Source of the DNA: JACVRW01 sp963825345
Lineage (GTDB): Bacteria; Actinomycetota; Thermoleophilia; Solirubrobacterales; Thermoleophilaceae
NCBI GenBank assembly: GCA_963825345.1
Contig: CAWGSQ010000006.1
Location: 62,001 to 126,000, forward strand
Reading direction: 5' to 3'
Length of the DNA: 64,000 bases
The notes under the pieces are model-generated. The model was not told where the DNA came from. It was given only the letters and a program-made list of their open reading frames with translations, and did not search any database. A program made the position numbers and the translations under genes. Every line of letters starts with the position of its first letter. Position 1 is the stretch's first letter. Below, piece after piece: positions 8,581 through 17,293 of this stretch.

Positions 8581-8591
8581 GGTACGGTACC
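8581..8591. promoter_or_regulatory. Symmetric GGTACGGTACC between divergent deacetylase and nadB starts
   Basis: The 26-base divergent gap contains GGTAC-G-GTACC. Read on each strand it gives a TAnnnT hexamer (TACGGT on +, TACCGT on -) 10-11 bases before the GTG of nadB and the ATG of the deacetylase. A shared pair of minimal -10 elements is plausible; spacing is a little longer than at other starts here. Confidence 0.35.
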
Positions 8592-8599
8592 TGCGCGCC

Positions 8600-10060
8600 G
8601 TGAACGAGCCTCTCAGCACCGACGTCGCAGTTGTTGGCGCCGGCGCCGCCGGGCTCTACGCGGCGCTCGTGACCGCCGACCAGGGCGCGAGCGTCGCACT
8701 CGTGAGCCGCTCGCCGCTCGCACAGACGGCGAGCTACTGGGCCCAGGGCGGGATCGCCGCCGCGCTGGCCCCGGACGACTCTCCGGGCCAGCACGCCGAT
8801 GACACGCTCGCGGCCGGCCGCGAGGCCGCCCGCGAGAGCGCCGTGCGGGTGCTCTGCGAGGAGTCGCCCGACCGCGTGCGCCACCTCCAGGAGCTCGGGG
8901 TCCAGTTCGACGCCGACCGCGGCGGCAACCTCGCCCTCGGACTCGAGGGCGGGCACTCGCAGCGCAGGATCGTCCACGCCGGCGGCTCAGCCACGGGCCG
9001 GCGGATCACACGCGCGCTCTCGGCCCTCGCCGCCACCCACGAGCGCGTGCAGGTGCTCGAGCCGCTCGCCGCCACGGCGATCGCCACGAACGAGGGCCGT
9101 GCCAGCGGCCTCGCGCTGCGCTCACGCGACGGCGCTCCGCTCACGGTCTCGGCACGAGCGGTGATCCTCGCAACCGGCGGCATGGCGGCGCTCTGGGAGC
9201 GCACCACGAACCCGCGTGGCGCGGTCGGGTCCGGCCTCAGCCTCGCCAGCGCGTCCGGCGCCGAGCTCGCCGACCTCGAGTTCATGCAGTTCCACCCGAC
9301 CGCGCTCCGGCTCGACGGGCCGCACGACGGCTTCCTCGTGACCGAGGCCGTCCGCGGCGAGGGCGCGCTCCTCTTCGACTACCAGGGCGAGCGCTTCGTG
9401 GACGAGCTCGCGCCGCGCGACGAGGTGGCGCTCGCCATCCACACGGAGCTCGAGCGAACCGGCGAGCCGGCCGTGTGGCTCGACATGCGCGCCGTGGACG
9501 TGGAGCGCTTCCCCAACATCGCGGCGGCGCTTGCGGAGGTCGGGCTCGACCCCAGGCGCCACCTGCTCCCCGTCGCGCCCGCCGCGCACTACACGATGGG
9601 TGGAATCGCCACCGACCTCGAGGGACGCTCTTCGCTGCCCGGCCTGTACGCGGTCGGCGAGTGCGCGTGCACCGGCCTGCACGGCGCGAACCGGCTGGCC
9701 TCGAACTCGCTCGCCGAATGCCTCGTCTTCGGGCGCCGCGCCGCACTGGCCGCGACCGGCGAGCCCGCCGCCGACGGCGCAGCGGATCCATCCGCGCCCG
9801 AGGCGCCCGCGAAGCCCGGCGACACCACGCGCGCCGCGCTCTGGCGCCACGCCGGCCTGCGCCGCGACGCCGCCGGACTCGCCGAGCTGCTCGAGGACCC
9901 CTACCCGCTGGCGAGGATGATCGGCGCCGCCTGCCTCGCCCGCGAGGAGAGCCGCGGAGCGCACCAGCGAAGCGACCACCCCGACACCGATCGGAAGCTC
10001 GACCTGATGCATACCCTCGTGGAGGACGACGCCGCACCGAGGTTCGAGCGATGGCAGTGA
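8600..10060 (+). CDS. nadB: L-aspartate oxidase
   Basis: FAD enzyme that oxidises L-aspartate to iminoaspartate for NAD synthesis. The Rossmann GAGAAGLYAAL opens the protein (about residues 13-23). ASYWAQGGIAAAL, LEGGHSQRRIVHAGG, the active-site segment EFMQFHPTAL, RGEGALL and HYTMGGIATDLEG are NadB signatures, as is GLHGANRLASNSLAE near the FAD site. 486 residues is shorter than the ~530 of E. coli because the helical C-terminal domain is reduced. nadA and nadC are not adjacent; a flavin reductase overlaps the end by 10 bases. The fumarate reductase flavoprotein is the nearest alternative, but the motifs favour NadB. Confidence 0.9.
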   Translation: MNEPLSTDVAVVGAGAAGLYAALVTADQGASVALVSRSPLAQTASYWAQGGIAAALAPDDSPGQHADDTLAAGREAARESAVRVLCEESPDRVRHLQELGVQFDADRGGNLALGLEGGHSQRRIVHAGGSATGRRITRALSALAATHERVQVLEPLAATAIATNEGRASGLALRSRDGAPLTVSARAVILATGGMAALWERTTNPRGAVGSGLSLASASGAELADLEFMQFHPTALRLDGPHDGFLVTEAVRGEGALLFDYQGERFVDELAPRDEVALAIHTELERTGEPAVWLDMRAVDVERFPNIAAALAEVGLDPRRHLLPVAPAAHYTMGGIATDLEGRSSLPGLYAVGECACTGLHGANRLASNSLAECLVFGRRAALAATGEPAADGAADPSAPEAPAKPGDTTRAALWRHAGLRRDAAGLAELLEDPYPLARMIGAACLAREESRGAHQRSDHPDTDRKLDLMHTLVEDDAAPRFERWQ

Positions 10061-10539
10061 GCACGCACACCCTCTTTCGCGAGGCAATGACGCACCTGGC
10101 CTCGGGCGTCGCCGTGATCACGGCACGCCGGGCGGACGGCGAGCCGTGCGGCATCGCAGCCACGTCGCTCACCTCCTACAGCGCGCACCCGCCCTCCCTG
10201 CTCGTCTCGGTGTGGCACGAGTCGCGTTGCCACGACGCGCTCGCCGCCAGCGACCGCTTCGGGGTCCACCTCCTGAAGAGCGACGAGGTCGCGCTGGCCC
10301 AGCGCTTCGCGAACCGCGAGCTCGAGGACAAGTTCGGCGGCCTCGACTGGCGCTGGGACGACGAAGTGCCCGAGCTCGCCGGGACGCTCGCCTACCTGCG
10401 CTGCGCTCGCACGGAGAACTTCGTCAGGTACGACCACACGATCCTGATCGGCGACCTCGAGGGCGGCCGCCTCGAGCAGGGCGAGCCGCTCGTCTACGCG
10501 CGCCGGCGCATGGACTGGCTCATGCAGCCGATGCAGTAG
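10051..10539 (+). CDS. Flavin reductase-like (FMN-binding split barrel) protein
   Basis: 162 residues of the flavin reductase domain fold: LASGVAVITA, GIAATSLTSYSAHPPSLLVSV and FGVHLLKSDEVALAQRFA bind FMN or FAD, and DHTILIGDLEGG ends the barrel. Such proteins reduce free flavin with NAD(P)H for partner monooxygenases. ATG at 10051 overlaps nadB by 10 bases, so the two are co-transcribed. The 3' end overlaps the convergent R2lox-like gene by 20 bases. Confidence 0.88.
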   Translation: MAVSTHTLFREAMTHLASGVAVITARRADGEPCGIAATSLTSYSAHPPSLLVSVWHESRCHDALAASDRFGVHLLKSDEVALAQRFANRELEDKFGGLDWRWDDEVPELAGTLAYLRCARTENFVRYDHTILIGDLEGGRLEQGEPLVYARRRMDWLMQPMQ

Positions 10540-11428
10540 CCAGCTGGATACCGATCACCTTAAGGCGCCGTGTGAGCGCGCTGTAGGCGAACTCCGCCTG
10601 CTCCTTTGCCGTGTAGCCGAAGAACTCGTAGTCGTCGCCGAGCTCGTAGCCCTTTGGCACCAGCACCCCGGCCGCGAGCGGCAGGAGATCGTTGAGCGTC
10701 TGCTGCACGCAGGCCCGGTGGCGCTCCTCGCCGCACTTCTGCTGGAGGAACCAGGTCCCGTAGGCCACGTGCCGGTGCTCGTCGCGGGCGATGTTCGCGA
10801 ACCCCTCGGCGAACCCGGGCAGCAGGTCGTTCTTCTCGTAGTAGTCGAGCATGAAGTGCTGGCCTGTGAGCGCCAGCGTCCCCTCGATCACCATGTGGTA
10901 GTTGGTCACGAAGGCGATCTTCGCGTCGATGTCGCTCGGGTCGGCGATCAGGCGCTCGCCCATCTTCACGAGCCGCTCGTCGAACAGCTCGACGAACGCG
11001 TCTGTCACGTCCGCGCGCGACGCCGCGAGCCGCTCCTTGATGCCGCCCTCGATCCCGGCCACCTCGCGGAACCAGCGGTCGAAGAACTGCATGTGCCGTG
11101 CCTCGTCCACCTGCTGGGTCGTGAGGAACGCCTCCTCCTGCTCGTCCTCGTACGCCATCACTAGGCCGGAGAACTGCGTGGTCACGCGCTCCTCACCGAC
11201 GAAGAACGAGCTGAGGCCCCAGAGGTGCTCCTCGCGCTGCTCGTCGGACAGCTCGGCCCACTGCTCCTTGTCGCGCTCGAGGTCGATGGCCTGCGACTGC
11301 CAGTGCTGCCGCTCCCACAGCTCGTAGAGCTTCTGGGGGTCCATCAGCTGGAGCGTTCGGTTGAGGTACGCGTCGTCCGTGATCGTGGCGACGTCGCCCT
11401 GGCTGGTGAGATCGAGGAGAGATGCCAT
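10520..11428 (-). CDS. R2-like ligand-binding oxidase (R2lox-type ferritin-superfamily protein)
   Basis: Di-metal helical-bundle oxidase related to ribonucleotide reductase R2. From ATG at 11428 it has 302 residues. The ligands fall in E79 (VGEERVTT), E109/H112 (DEARH), E182 (NYHMVIEG) and E217/H220 (DEHRH). The spacing matches R2lox proteins, and V82 and Y177 occupy the positions that form the Val-Tyr ether crosslink in characterised Mn/Fe R2lox enzymes. An in-frame GTG at 11455 would add nine residues. I prefer 11428 because TACGAT lies 6 bases before it, a leaderless-type start. Function in the family is unsettled; no nrdA partner is nearby. Confidence 0.85.
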   Translation of the reverse strand: MASLLDLTSQGDVATITDDAYLNRTLQLMDPQKLYELWERQHWQSQAIDLERDKEQWAELSDEQREEHLWGLSSFFVGEERVTTQFSGLVMAYEDEQEEAFLTTQQVDEARHMQFFDRWFREVAGIEGGIKERLAASRADVTDAFVELFDERLVKMGERLIADPSDIDAKIAFVTNYHMVIEGTLALTGQHFMLDYYEKNDLLPGFAEGFANIARDEHRHVAYGTWFLQQKCGEERHRACVQQTLNDLLPLAAGVLVPKGYELGDDYEFFGYTAKEQAEFAYSALTRRLKVIGIQLATASAA

Positions 11429-11590
11429 GTGCTGATCGTAACTCTGTGTTTGCACGGGTTACCAGCGGGGGAAAGGCAACGAGCTGACCGAGTGTTCAGC
11501 GGCTTAACACCAAGTTAATACAACGCACGTTGCGGGGTTGAGGGATTTTTCCAGTGCGGCAAGGCCGCTTGCACAGGGGGTAAATGGAGG

Positions 11591-12016
11591 ATGTACCAGT
11601 TCAGTCGCTCGATATTTCGAGAGCTGTCACCCGAGGTCGTTCCCTGCAGAGGGGAGGACGTCTGCGAGACACGCATGCGCTTCCTCCGAGCCTGCGAGAC
11701 ATCCATGGAGCGCCTTGCCATGGATCGGCACTACTTCGCCAAGCCGGTGCGCACGCTCTTCAACGACGTGAGGCACTTCTTCCCGATCGCGGAGCAGCTG
11801 CGCGTGTACCGGGTCTGCGAGCGACACATGACGCTCGCCACCGAGTTCGTCGACAGCCAGCTGCGCACGGGCATGACGTTCGACGGCAGCCCGGTGTGCT
11901 GCCACGCGAGCACGCGCAGGGGCACGGCATGCGCCCGCGTTCCGCTGCCGGGCAGCAAGTACTGCCCGTCGCACAAGCACCTCGACGAAGAGTTCGAGGT
12001 CGTCGCAGCCGCTTGA
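11591..12016 (+). CDS. Uncharacterised protein with C-terminal C-x-A-S-T zinc-binding motif
   Basis: 141 residues. The N-terminal 100 residues (MYQFSRSIFRELSPEV, ACETSMERLA, FFPIAEQLRVYRVCERHM) look helical. The C-terminus reads CCHASTRRGTACARV then GSKYCPSH, a C-x(7-9)-C-x(n)-C-x2-H arrangement that could hold one zinc. GGAGG abuts the ATG with no spacer, so the start is uncertain. The upstream 135 bases hold no gene, only a GCGGC-AAG-GCCGC stem. I do not recognise a named family. Confidence 0.7.
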   Translation: MYQFSRSIFRELSPEVVPCRGEDVCETRMRFLRACETSMERLAMDRHYFAKPVRTLFNDVRHFFPIAEQLRVYRVCERHMTLATEFVDSQLRTGMTFDGSPVCCHASTRRGTACARVPLPGSKYCPSHKHLDEEFEVVAAA

Positions 12017-12064
12017 TGCTTTAAGGCCGTAAGGCATCGCTGCGCAGGGGGCAACGCCCGCTGC
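12015..12064. terminator. Two hairpins between the zinc-motif gene and hyuA
   Basis: GATGC (12015-12019) pairs with GCATC (12034-12038). A second stem, GCAG plus GGGC (12044-12052), pairs with GCCC plus CTGC (12056-12064) around an AAC loop. Neither has a clear T-run, so intrinsic termination is plausible but unproved. The hyuA promoter hexamer follows directly. Confidence 0.4.
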
Positions 12065-12084
12065 TTGCGCATAACGTCCACCCC

Positions 12085-13980
12085 GTGATCCTCGGGGTGG
12101 ACGTGGGCGGCACCTTCACCGACGCCGCGCTGCTCACCGGCGAGCGGTTGATCACAGGCAAGGCGCCGACCACTCCCGGCGACCAGTCGCAGGGCGTGAT
12201 GGACGCCGTTGACGAGGCGCTCACGGCCGCCGGCGCTGCACCCGGCGACGTGGAGCGCTTCGTGCACGGGATGACCGTGGGCACGAACGCGCTGCTCGAG
12301 GGGCGCGTGGCGCGCACCGCCCTGCTCGCCACGGAGGGCTTCACCGACCTCGAGGAGCTCGGCCGCCAGGCGCGCCCGGAGCTGTACCGCCTCTGCGCGG
12401 GACACCCTCCTCCCCTCGTGCCCGCCGAGCTGCGCGTGCCGGTGCCGGAGCGCGCCGGCCCCGAGGGCGTCCTGCGGCCGCTCGACGAGGACGCCCTGCG
12501 GGCGGCGCTCGAGGGCCTCGACGTTGAGGCGGCGGCCGTGTGCCTCCTGTGGGGCTTTCGCCATCCCGAGCACGAGCGCCGCGCCGCGGAGCTGCTGGAG
12601 GAGGAGCTGCCGGGAGTCCACGTGTCGACCTCGCACGAGACCGCGGGGGTGTTCCGCGAGTACGAGCGCTGCGCCACCACGATCGTCGACGCCGCGCTGG
12701 CGCCGCTCCTGCGTGGCTACCTCGAGCGCCTCACCGACCGCGCCCGCGAGGCCGGCCTGCCGGCGCCCGAGGTGATGCTCTCGAGCGGCGGCACGGCGAG
12801 TGCGGCCACCGCCGCCCGACACGCCTCGTGGACCGTGCTGTCCGGCCCGGCGGGCGGTGCGGTGGGTGCGGCGCGCATGGCGCGCGGGGATGCGGTGGGG
12901 CTCGACATGGGCGGCACCTCCTGCGACGTCTCGCTGATCGTGGACGGCGCCGCCGCGGTGGGCACCGGCCGCGAGGTGGGCGGCCGCGCGCTCGCGCTGC
13001 CGATGGTGGACGTGCACACTGTGGGCGCCGGTGGGGGCTCGATCGCCTGGCGCGACGCCGGAGGCGCCCTGCGCGTGGGGCCGCGCTCCGCGGGGGCCGA
13101 CCCCGGCCCGGCGTGTTACGGGCTGGGTGGCGAGCAACCGACCGTCACCGACGCCAACCTGCTGCTCGACCACCTGGACGAGGACTCGCCGCTCGCCGGC
13201 GGCGTGCGCCTCGATCGCGCGGCGGCGGAGCGCGTGGTGGGCGGGCTGGCGCAGCAGCTCGGGCTCGGGGTCGAGGAGACCGCCGCGGGGATCGCGCGAG
13301 TGGCGAGCGCCGCCATGGCGCAGGCGGTGCGCGTGGTGACCGTGGAGCGCGGCATCGACCCGCGCGAGCTGGCGCTCGTGCCGTTCGGGGGAGCGGGCCC
13401 GCTGCACGCCGCCCAGATCGCGGACGAGCTGGGCATGCGCCGCGTGCTCGTGCCGGTGGCGAGCGGGGTCCTGTCGGCATTCGGGCTCGTGGTGGCGGAG
13501 CGGCGGCGTGACCTCGTGGAGAGCGTGCTGCTCGCCGGCGACGAGCTCACGGGCGAGGCGATCAGCGCGGTGGTCGAGCGGCTTGCGGAGCGTGGCCGTG
13601 AGGAGCTGCGCGAGGCGGGCGCGGCTCAGCAGGCGGAGCCGGAGCTGCGCGCCGGCTACGACCTGCGCTACGAGGGCCAGGCCTTCGAGCTTCAGATCCC
13701 CGGTGATCCGGCGCCCGATCCGGAGGAGCTCCGGCGCGCCTTCGACCGCGCGCACCAGGAGCGCTACGGCTACGCGGACACCGACGCCGGCCTCGAGCTC
13801 GTGACCGTGCGCGTGGCCGTGGCACTGCCGGGGGCGGAGCCGCGCCCGGCGGCCTGGGAGGGACTGCCCGATGGGACCGCCGAGGGGCCCGCGGTCGTGC
13901 GCCTGCCCGGCTCGACGCTCGTGGTGCCCGACGGCTGGCGCGCCCGCGGCGAGGACGACGTGGTGGTGATGGAGCGCTGA
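12085..13980 (+). CDS. hyuA: Hydantoinase/5-oxoprolinase subunit A family
   Basis: ATP-dependent ring-opening amidohydrolase large subunit (N-methylhydantoinase A / 5-oxoprolinase family), 631 residues. The start MILGVDVGGTFTDAALL is the actin-like phosphate-1 motif; HGMTVGTNALLEG, LDMGGTSCDVSLI and VPFGGAGPLHA follow in family order. The GTG at 12085 is preceded by TAACGT with a 7-base gap, a leaderless-type start. It overlaps hyuB at its stop. The natural substrate (hydantoin, 5-oxoproline or another cyclic amide) cannot be told from sequence. Confidence 0.92.
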   Translation: MILGVDVGGTFTDAALLTGERLITGKAPTTPGDQSQGVMDAVDEALTAAGAAPGDVERFVHGMTVGTNALLEGRVARTALLATEGFTDLEELGRQARPELYRLCAGHPPPLVPAELRVPVPERAGPEGVLRPLDEDALRAALEGLDVEAAAVCLLWGFRHPEHERRAAELLEEELPGVHVSTSHETAGVFREYERCATTIVDAALAPLLRGYLERLTDRAREAGLPAPEVMLSSGGTASAATAARHASWTVLSGPAGGAVGAARMARGDAVGLDMGGTSCDVSLIVDGAAAVGTGREVGGRALALPMVDVHTVGAGGGSIAWRDAGGALRVGPRSAGADPGPACYGLGGEQPTVTDANLLLDHLDEDSPLAGGVRLDRAAAERVVGGLAQQLGLGVEETAAGIARVASAAMAQAVRVVTVERGIDPRELALVPFGGAGPLHAAQIADELGMRRVLVPVASGVLSAFGLVVAERRRDLVESVLLAGDELTGEAISAVVERLAERGREELREAGAAQQAEPELRAGYDLRYEGQAFELQIPGDPAPDPEELRRAFDRAHQERYGYADTDAGLELVTVRVAVALPGAEPRPAAWEGLPDGTAEGPAVVRLPGSTLVVPDGWRARGEDDVVVMER

Positions 13981-15461
13981 GCACTCTCGATCCCATCACG
14001 CTCGAGGTGATGCTCGGCAGCCTGCGCGCCGCGTGCGACGAGATGGGCGCCGTGCTCGTGCGCTCGGCCCACTCGGCCAACATCAAGGAGCGCCGCGACG
14101 CCTCCACCGCGCTGTTCGACGCGGACGGAGAGATGGTGATGCAGGCCGAGCACATCCCGGTGCACCTCGGTGCGATGCCGTCGGCCGTTGCGGCCGTGCT
14201 CGACGAGGAGCAGCGACCGGGCGGGTCGTGGATCCTCAACGACCCCTACCGCGGCGGGACGCACCTGCCGGACATCACCGTGATCACGCCGCTCTTCCAC
14301 GGCGGCGAGCTCGCCGGCTTCGCCGCCAGCCGCGCACACCACGCCGACGTGGGCGCGGAGGAGCCGGGCAGCATGCCAGCGCTGTCGCGGACGCTCGCCG
14401 ACGAGGGCGTGGTGATCCCTCCCACGCGCCTCACCGACGAGGTGCTGCACAACCTGGCCGGGCGGATGCGCAACCCGCGCCAGCGCGAGGCTGACCTCAG
14501 GGCCCAGCTCGCCGCCGGTCGCGCGGGCGGCGAGCGGGTGGCCGCGCTGATCGAGCGCTTCGGCATCGACACCGTACGCGCGGGCATGCGCGAGACGCTC
14601 GACTACGCGGAGCGCCGCACGCGCGCGCGCATCGCCGAGCTGGACGACGGCGTGCACGAGGCGCGCGACGTGCTGGAGGCGGCCGAGGGCGACGTGGAGC
14701 TGCGAGTGACCGCCCGGGTGGAGGGCGACGGAATCGAGTTCGACTTCACCGGCTCGGCGCCCCAGCACGAGGGCAACCTCAACTGCCCACTGGCCGTGAC
14801 GCTGTCCGCGTGCTACTTCGCGCTGCGCGTGCTCACCGATCCGGACGTGCCGCCCTGCGCCGGCGCCTACAGGCCGCTCACCGTGATCGCGCCCGAGGGA
14901 TCGCTACTCAACGCACGGCCCCCCGCCGCGGTGGCCGCCGGCAACGTGGAGACCTCCTCACGCGTGGCGGACCTCGTGCTGCGCGCCTTCGGGCACGCGC
15001 TCGGTCAGGGCACGATGAACAACCTCACGCTCGGCAACGACCGCTTCACCTACTACGAGACCCTCGGCGGCGGCCAGGGCGCCTGCGCTGACGGCGACGG
15101 GCCGAGCGCCGTGCACGTGGCCATGTCGAACACGCTCAACACGCCGATCGAGGCGCTCGAGCTGGAGTTCCCGCTGTGGGCCGTGGAATATGCCCTCCGC
15201 CGCGGCTCCGGCGGCGCGGGCCGCCACCGTGGCGGAGACGGCGTGGTCCGCGAGCTGGAGGCGCTCGAGGAGATGCGCTACTCGCTCATCACCGAGCGCC
15301 GCCGGCACGCGCCGCCCGGTGCGGACGGCGGCGAGCCGGGCCAGCCTGGTAGGAACCTGCTGAACGGGGAAGAGTTGCCGGCCAAGGCGTCGGGCACGCT
15401 CAACCCCGGAGACCGGCTGCGAATCGAGACCCCCGGAGGTGGCGGACATGGCAGCAGATGA
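13977..15461 (+). CDS. hyuB: Hydantoinase/5-oxoprolinase subunit B family, probable CTG start
   Basis: Partner of HyuA; 494 residues from the proposed start. RSAHSANIKERRDASTALFDADGEMV, NDPYRGGTHLPDITV and the C-terminal GGAGRHRGGDG are HyuB signatures. The first conventional start (GTG 14007) would cut off the conserved family opening D-P-I-T-L-E-V. That opening is encoded upstream in the same frame, preceded only by CTG at 13977, which overlaps the hyuA TGA as CTGA. The gap contains no in-frame ATG, GTG or TTG. I therefore place the start at the CTG, by analogy with the many GTGA overlaps here. Confidence 0.88.
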   Translation: MSTLDPITLEVMLGSLRAACDEMGAVLVRSAHSANIKERRDASTALFDADGEMVMQAEHIPVHLGAMPSAVAAVLDEEQRPGGSWILNDPYRGGTHLPDITVITPLFHGGELAGFAASRAHHADVGAEEPGSMPALSRTLADEGVVIPPTRLTDEVLHNLAGRMRNPRQREADLRAQLAAGRAGGERVAALIERFGIDTVRAGMRETLDYAERRTRARIAELDDGVHEARDVLEAAEGDVELRVTARVEGDGIEFDFTGSAPQHEGNLNCPLAVTLSACYFALRVLTDPDVPPCAGAYRPLTVIAPEGSLLNARPPAAVAAGNVETSSRVADLVLRAFGHALGQGTMNNLTLGNDRFTYYETLGGGQGACADGDGPSAVHVAMSNTLNTPIEALELEFPLWAVEYALRRGSGGAGRHRGGDGVVRELEALEEMRYSLITERRRHAPPGADGGEPGQPGRNLLNGEELPAKASGTLNPGDRLRIETPGGGGHGSR

Positions 15462-16326
15462 ACGAGTCGCGTTCTGCGGCCTCGGAATCATGGGCGGCCC
15501 GATGGCGGCGAACCTCGCGCGCGCGGGCTTCGAGCTGTCCGTCTACACGCGTACGAAGGAGAAGGCGGAGCGATTCGCCGAGGAGCACGGCGCCCGCGCT
15601 GCGGCGACCCCACGCGAGGCTGCCGACGGTGCCTCGGTGGTGATCACGATGGTGCCCGACGCGCCCGAGGTCGAGGAGGTGCTGCTCGGCGATCAGGGTG
15701 CGCTACACGGGCTCGGCGACGGTGCCCTCGCGATCGACATGTCCACCATCGCGCCCACCGCCGCCCGCGCCATCGGCGAGCGGCTCTCCGACGACGGCGT
15801 GGCCTTCCTCGAGGCCCCCGTGTCCGGCTCCCGGCCGAAGGCCGAGGACGGCACGCTCACGATCATGGTCGGCGGCACGCCGGAGGACTTCGAGCGCGCG
15901 CGTCCGCTGTTCGACGCCATGGGAGAGCGCATCGTGCACGTGGGTCCACAGGGCCACGCGCAGCTCGCCAAGCTGCTCACGAACACGATGGGAGCGGTGC
16001 ACGCGGTGGCACTCGCGGAATCGGTGCTGGCCGCCGAGCGCGCGGGCCTAGACCCCGGGGCCTTCCTCGAGGTGGCCGCCGGCAGCGCGGGCAACTCCAC
16101 GGTGCTGGGCCTGAAGGGCCAGCCGATGTTCGATCGCGACTTCGAGCCGCTCTTCAAGCTCGAGCACATGCTGAAGGACGTGCGCCACTGCCTCGACGAG
16201 GCCAGGGCCCTCGGCGTGGAGCTGCGGCTGGGCTCGCTCGTGGAGCCGCTCTACGCGCAGGCGGCGGAGAACGGCCACGCCGAGGACGACTTCGCCGCGG
16301 TGATCACCGCGCTCGAGCAGCGCTGA
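15448..16326 (+). CDS. Beta-hydroxyacid dehydrogenase (3-hydroxyisobutyrate dehydrogenase family)
   Basis: NAD(P)-dependent oxidoreductase of 292 residues. VAFCGLGIMGGPMAANLARAG is the Rossmann and substrate-entry signature; EAPVSGSRPKAEDGTLTIMVGG is the substrate loop; the catalytic lysine lies in AKLLTNTMG. ATG at 15448 has GGAGG at 15435-15439 with 8 bases spacing, better than the GTG at 15439 that lies inside that site. It overlaps hyuB by 14 bases, so it belongs to the hyu operon and may reduce or oxidise a product of ring opening. Glyoxylate/succinic semialdehyde or tartronate semialdehyde reductase activity is equally possible. Confidence 0.88.
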   Translation: MAADERVAFCGLGIMGGPMAANLARAGFELSVYTRTKEKAERFAEEHGARAAATPREAADGASVVITMVPDAPEVEEVLLGDQGALHGLGDGALAIDMSTIAPTAARAIGERLSDDGVAFLEAPVSGSRPKAEDGTLTIMVGGTPEDFERARPLFDAMGERIVHVGPQGHAQLAKLLTNTMGAVHAVALAESVLAAERAGLDPGAFLEVAAGSAGNSTVLGLKGQPMFDRDFEPLFKLEHMLKDVRHCLDEARALGVELRLGSLVEPLYAQAAENGHAEDDFAAVITALEQR

Positions 16327-16828
16327 AGGCCTCAATCGCCTTCGTCCAGGCGTGCTCCAGCTCGGCGTCGGCCGGGAAGCGCCCGGCCAGCTCGAGCACC
16401 ACCATCCCGTGGGCGAAGGCCCAGACGGCCCGGGCGAGGTCCGGATCTCCGGCGGCGCGCATCAGCGGGGCGGCCGCGCGGGCCTCGAGCCCCTCGGGCA
16501 GCAGGTCGCGTGGGAGCGGGCGATCGGTCATAAGCCGGTACAGCTCCGGGTTCTCACGCGCGAAGCGGCGATATGCCGTCCCTATCTCAGGCAGCGTCGC
16601 TCCCGCTTCCTCGAGCGCCTCCGTCCACATCCGCATGCCCTCGGCGATCAGCTCCGCCTCGAGCGCGCGCTTGCTGGCGAAGTGCTTGTAGAGCGAGGGC
16701 GGCTTGATGCCGAGGGCGCCGGCCACGCGGCCGAGCGTGAGGGCCTCCACCCCCTCGCGCGTCAGCAGGTCGCGGGCCGCGCCCACGATCTCCTGCTGGC
16801 GCGCGCTGAGCGGATCCGCCGCGATCAC
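16304..16828 (-). CDS. TetR-family transcriptional regulator
   Basis: 174 residues. The N-terminal helix-turn-helix ARDLLTREGVEALTLGRVAGALGIKPPSLYKHFASKRAL is a standard TetR domain; the C-terminal ligand domain (YRRFARENPELYRLMTDRPLP, WAFAHGMVVLELAGRFP) resembles the WHG/TetR_C_33 type. GTG at 16828 overlaps the SRPBCC stop as GTGA, so the regulator is the second gene of that operon and likely autoregulates through the operators at 17294-17335. The 3' end overlaps the convergent dehydrogenase. Confidence 0.92.
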   Translation of the reverse strand: MIAADPLSARQQEIVGAARDLLTREGVEALTLGRVAGALGIKPPSLYKHFASKRALEAELIAEGMRMWTEALEEAGATLPEIGTAYRRFARENPELYRLMTDRPLPRDLLPEGLEARAAAPLMRAAGDPDLARAVWAFAHGMVVLELAGRFPADAELEHAWTKAIEAFSAARAR

Positions 16829-17274
16829 GCGGCCGCTCGCGGCCCCGCCTCGACGCGCTCCTTCACGGCCTCGTTCATCCGCTCGAAGCCGGGCAGCGTG
16901 TCGCGGCGCAGGCCCCGGGCGAGGAACGGGACGAGCAGCCCGGTGAAGCGCTCCTCCTGGACGAGCCGGCTGCCAGCGGCCGTCGGCTCGATCGCGAAGC
17001 GGTGCTCGCCGTCGAACACGCCCCGCGCGCCGAGGCGGCCTAGCCAGCGGAGCTCGCGATTCGCGTCGGCCGTGACCACGGTGGGCCGGAAGCGCATGGC
17101 GCGGCCGCGCTCCGGCTGAAGCCTCACCTGGAGGCGCTCGCCGGCGGCAAGCGTCCCGCTCGCCTCGCGGATGAAGGGATTCCAGCTGGGATAGGAGGGC
17201 AGGTCGCTCAGAACGGCCCATACCGCCTCCGGAGTGGCGTCGATGTCGATCTTTGTCCTCAGATGCAGGGCCAT
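16825..17274 (-). CDS. SRPBCC (START-like) family protein
   Basis: 149-residue helix-grip protein: IDIDATPEAVWAVLSDLPSYPSWNPFIREASG opening and a long C-terminal helix (GFERMNEAVKERVEA), as in polyketide cyclase/dehydrase-like lipid-binding proteins. It likely binds a hydrophobic ligand. ATG at 17274 has AGGAG 7-10 bases upstream. It is first in an operon with the TetR gene, behind a promoter whose spacer is an operator. Confidence 0.88.
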   Translation of the reverse strand: MALHLRTKIDIDATPEAVWAVLSDLPSYPSWNPFIREASGTLAAGERLQVRLQPERGRAMRFRPTVVTADANRELRWLGRLGARGVFDGEHRFAIEPTAAGSRLVQEERFTGLLVPFLARGLRRDTLPGFERMNEAVKERVEAGPRAAA

Positions 17275-17293
17275 TTGGTTCTCCTGGCTTCGC

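Noticed and set aside
12044..12064. Hairpin before hyuA as a riboswitch
   Set aside because: Too short and simple for a known riboswitch; the promoter hexamer for hyuA follows it, so it belongs to the upstream transcript.
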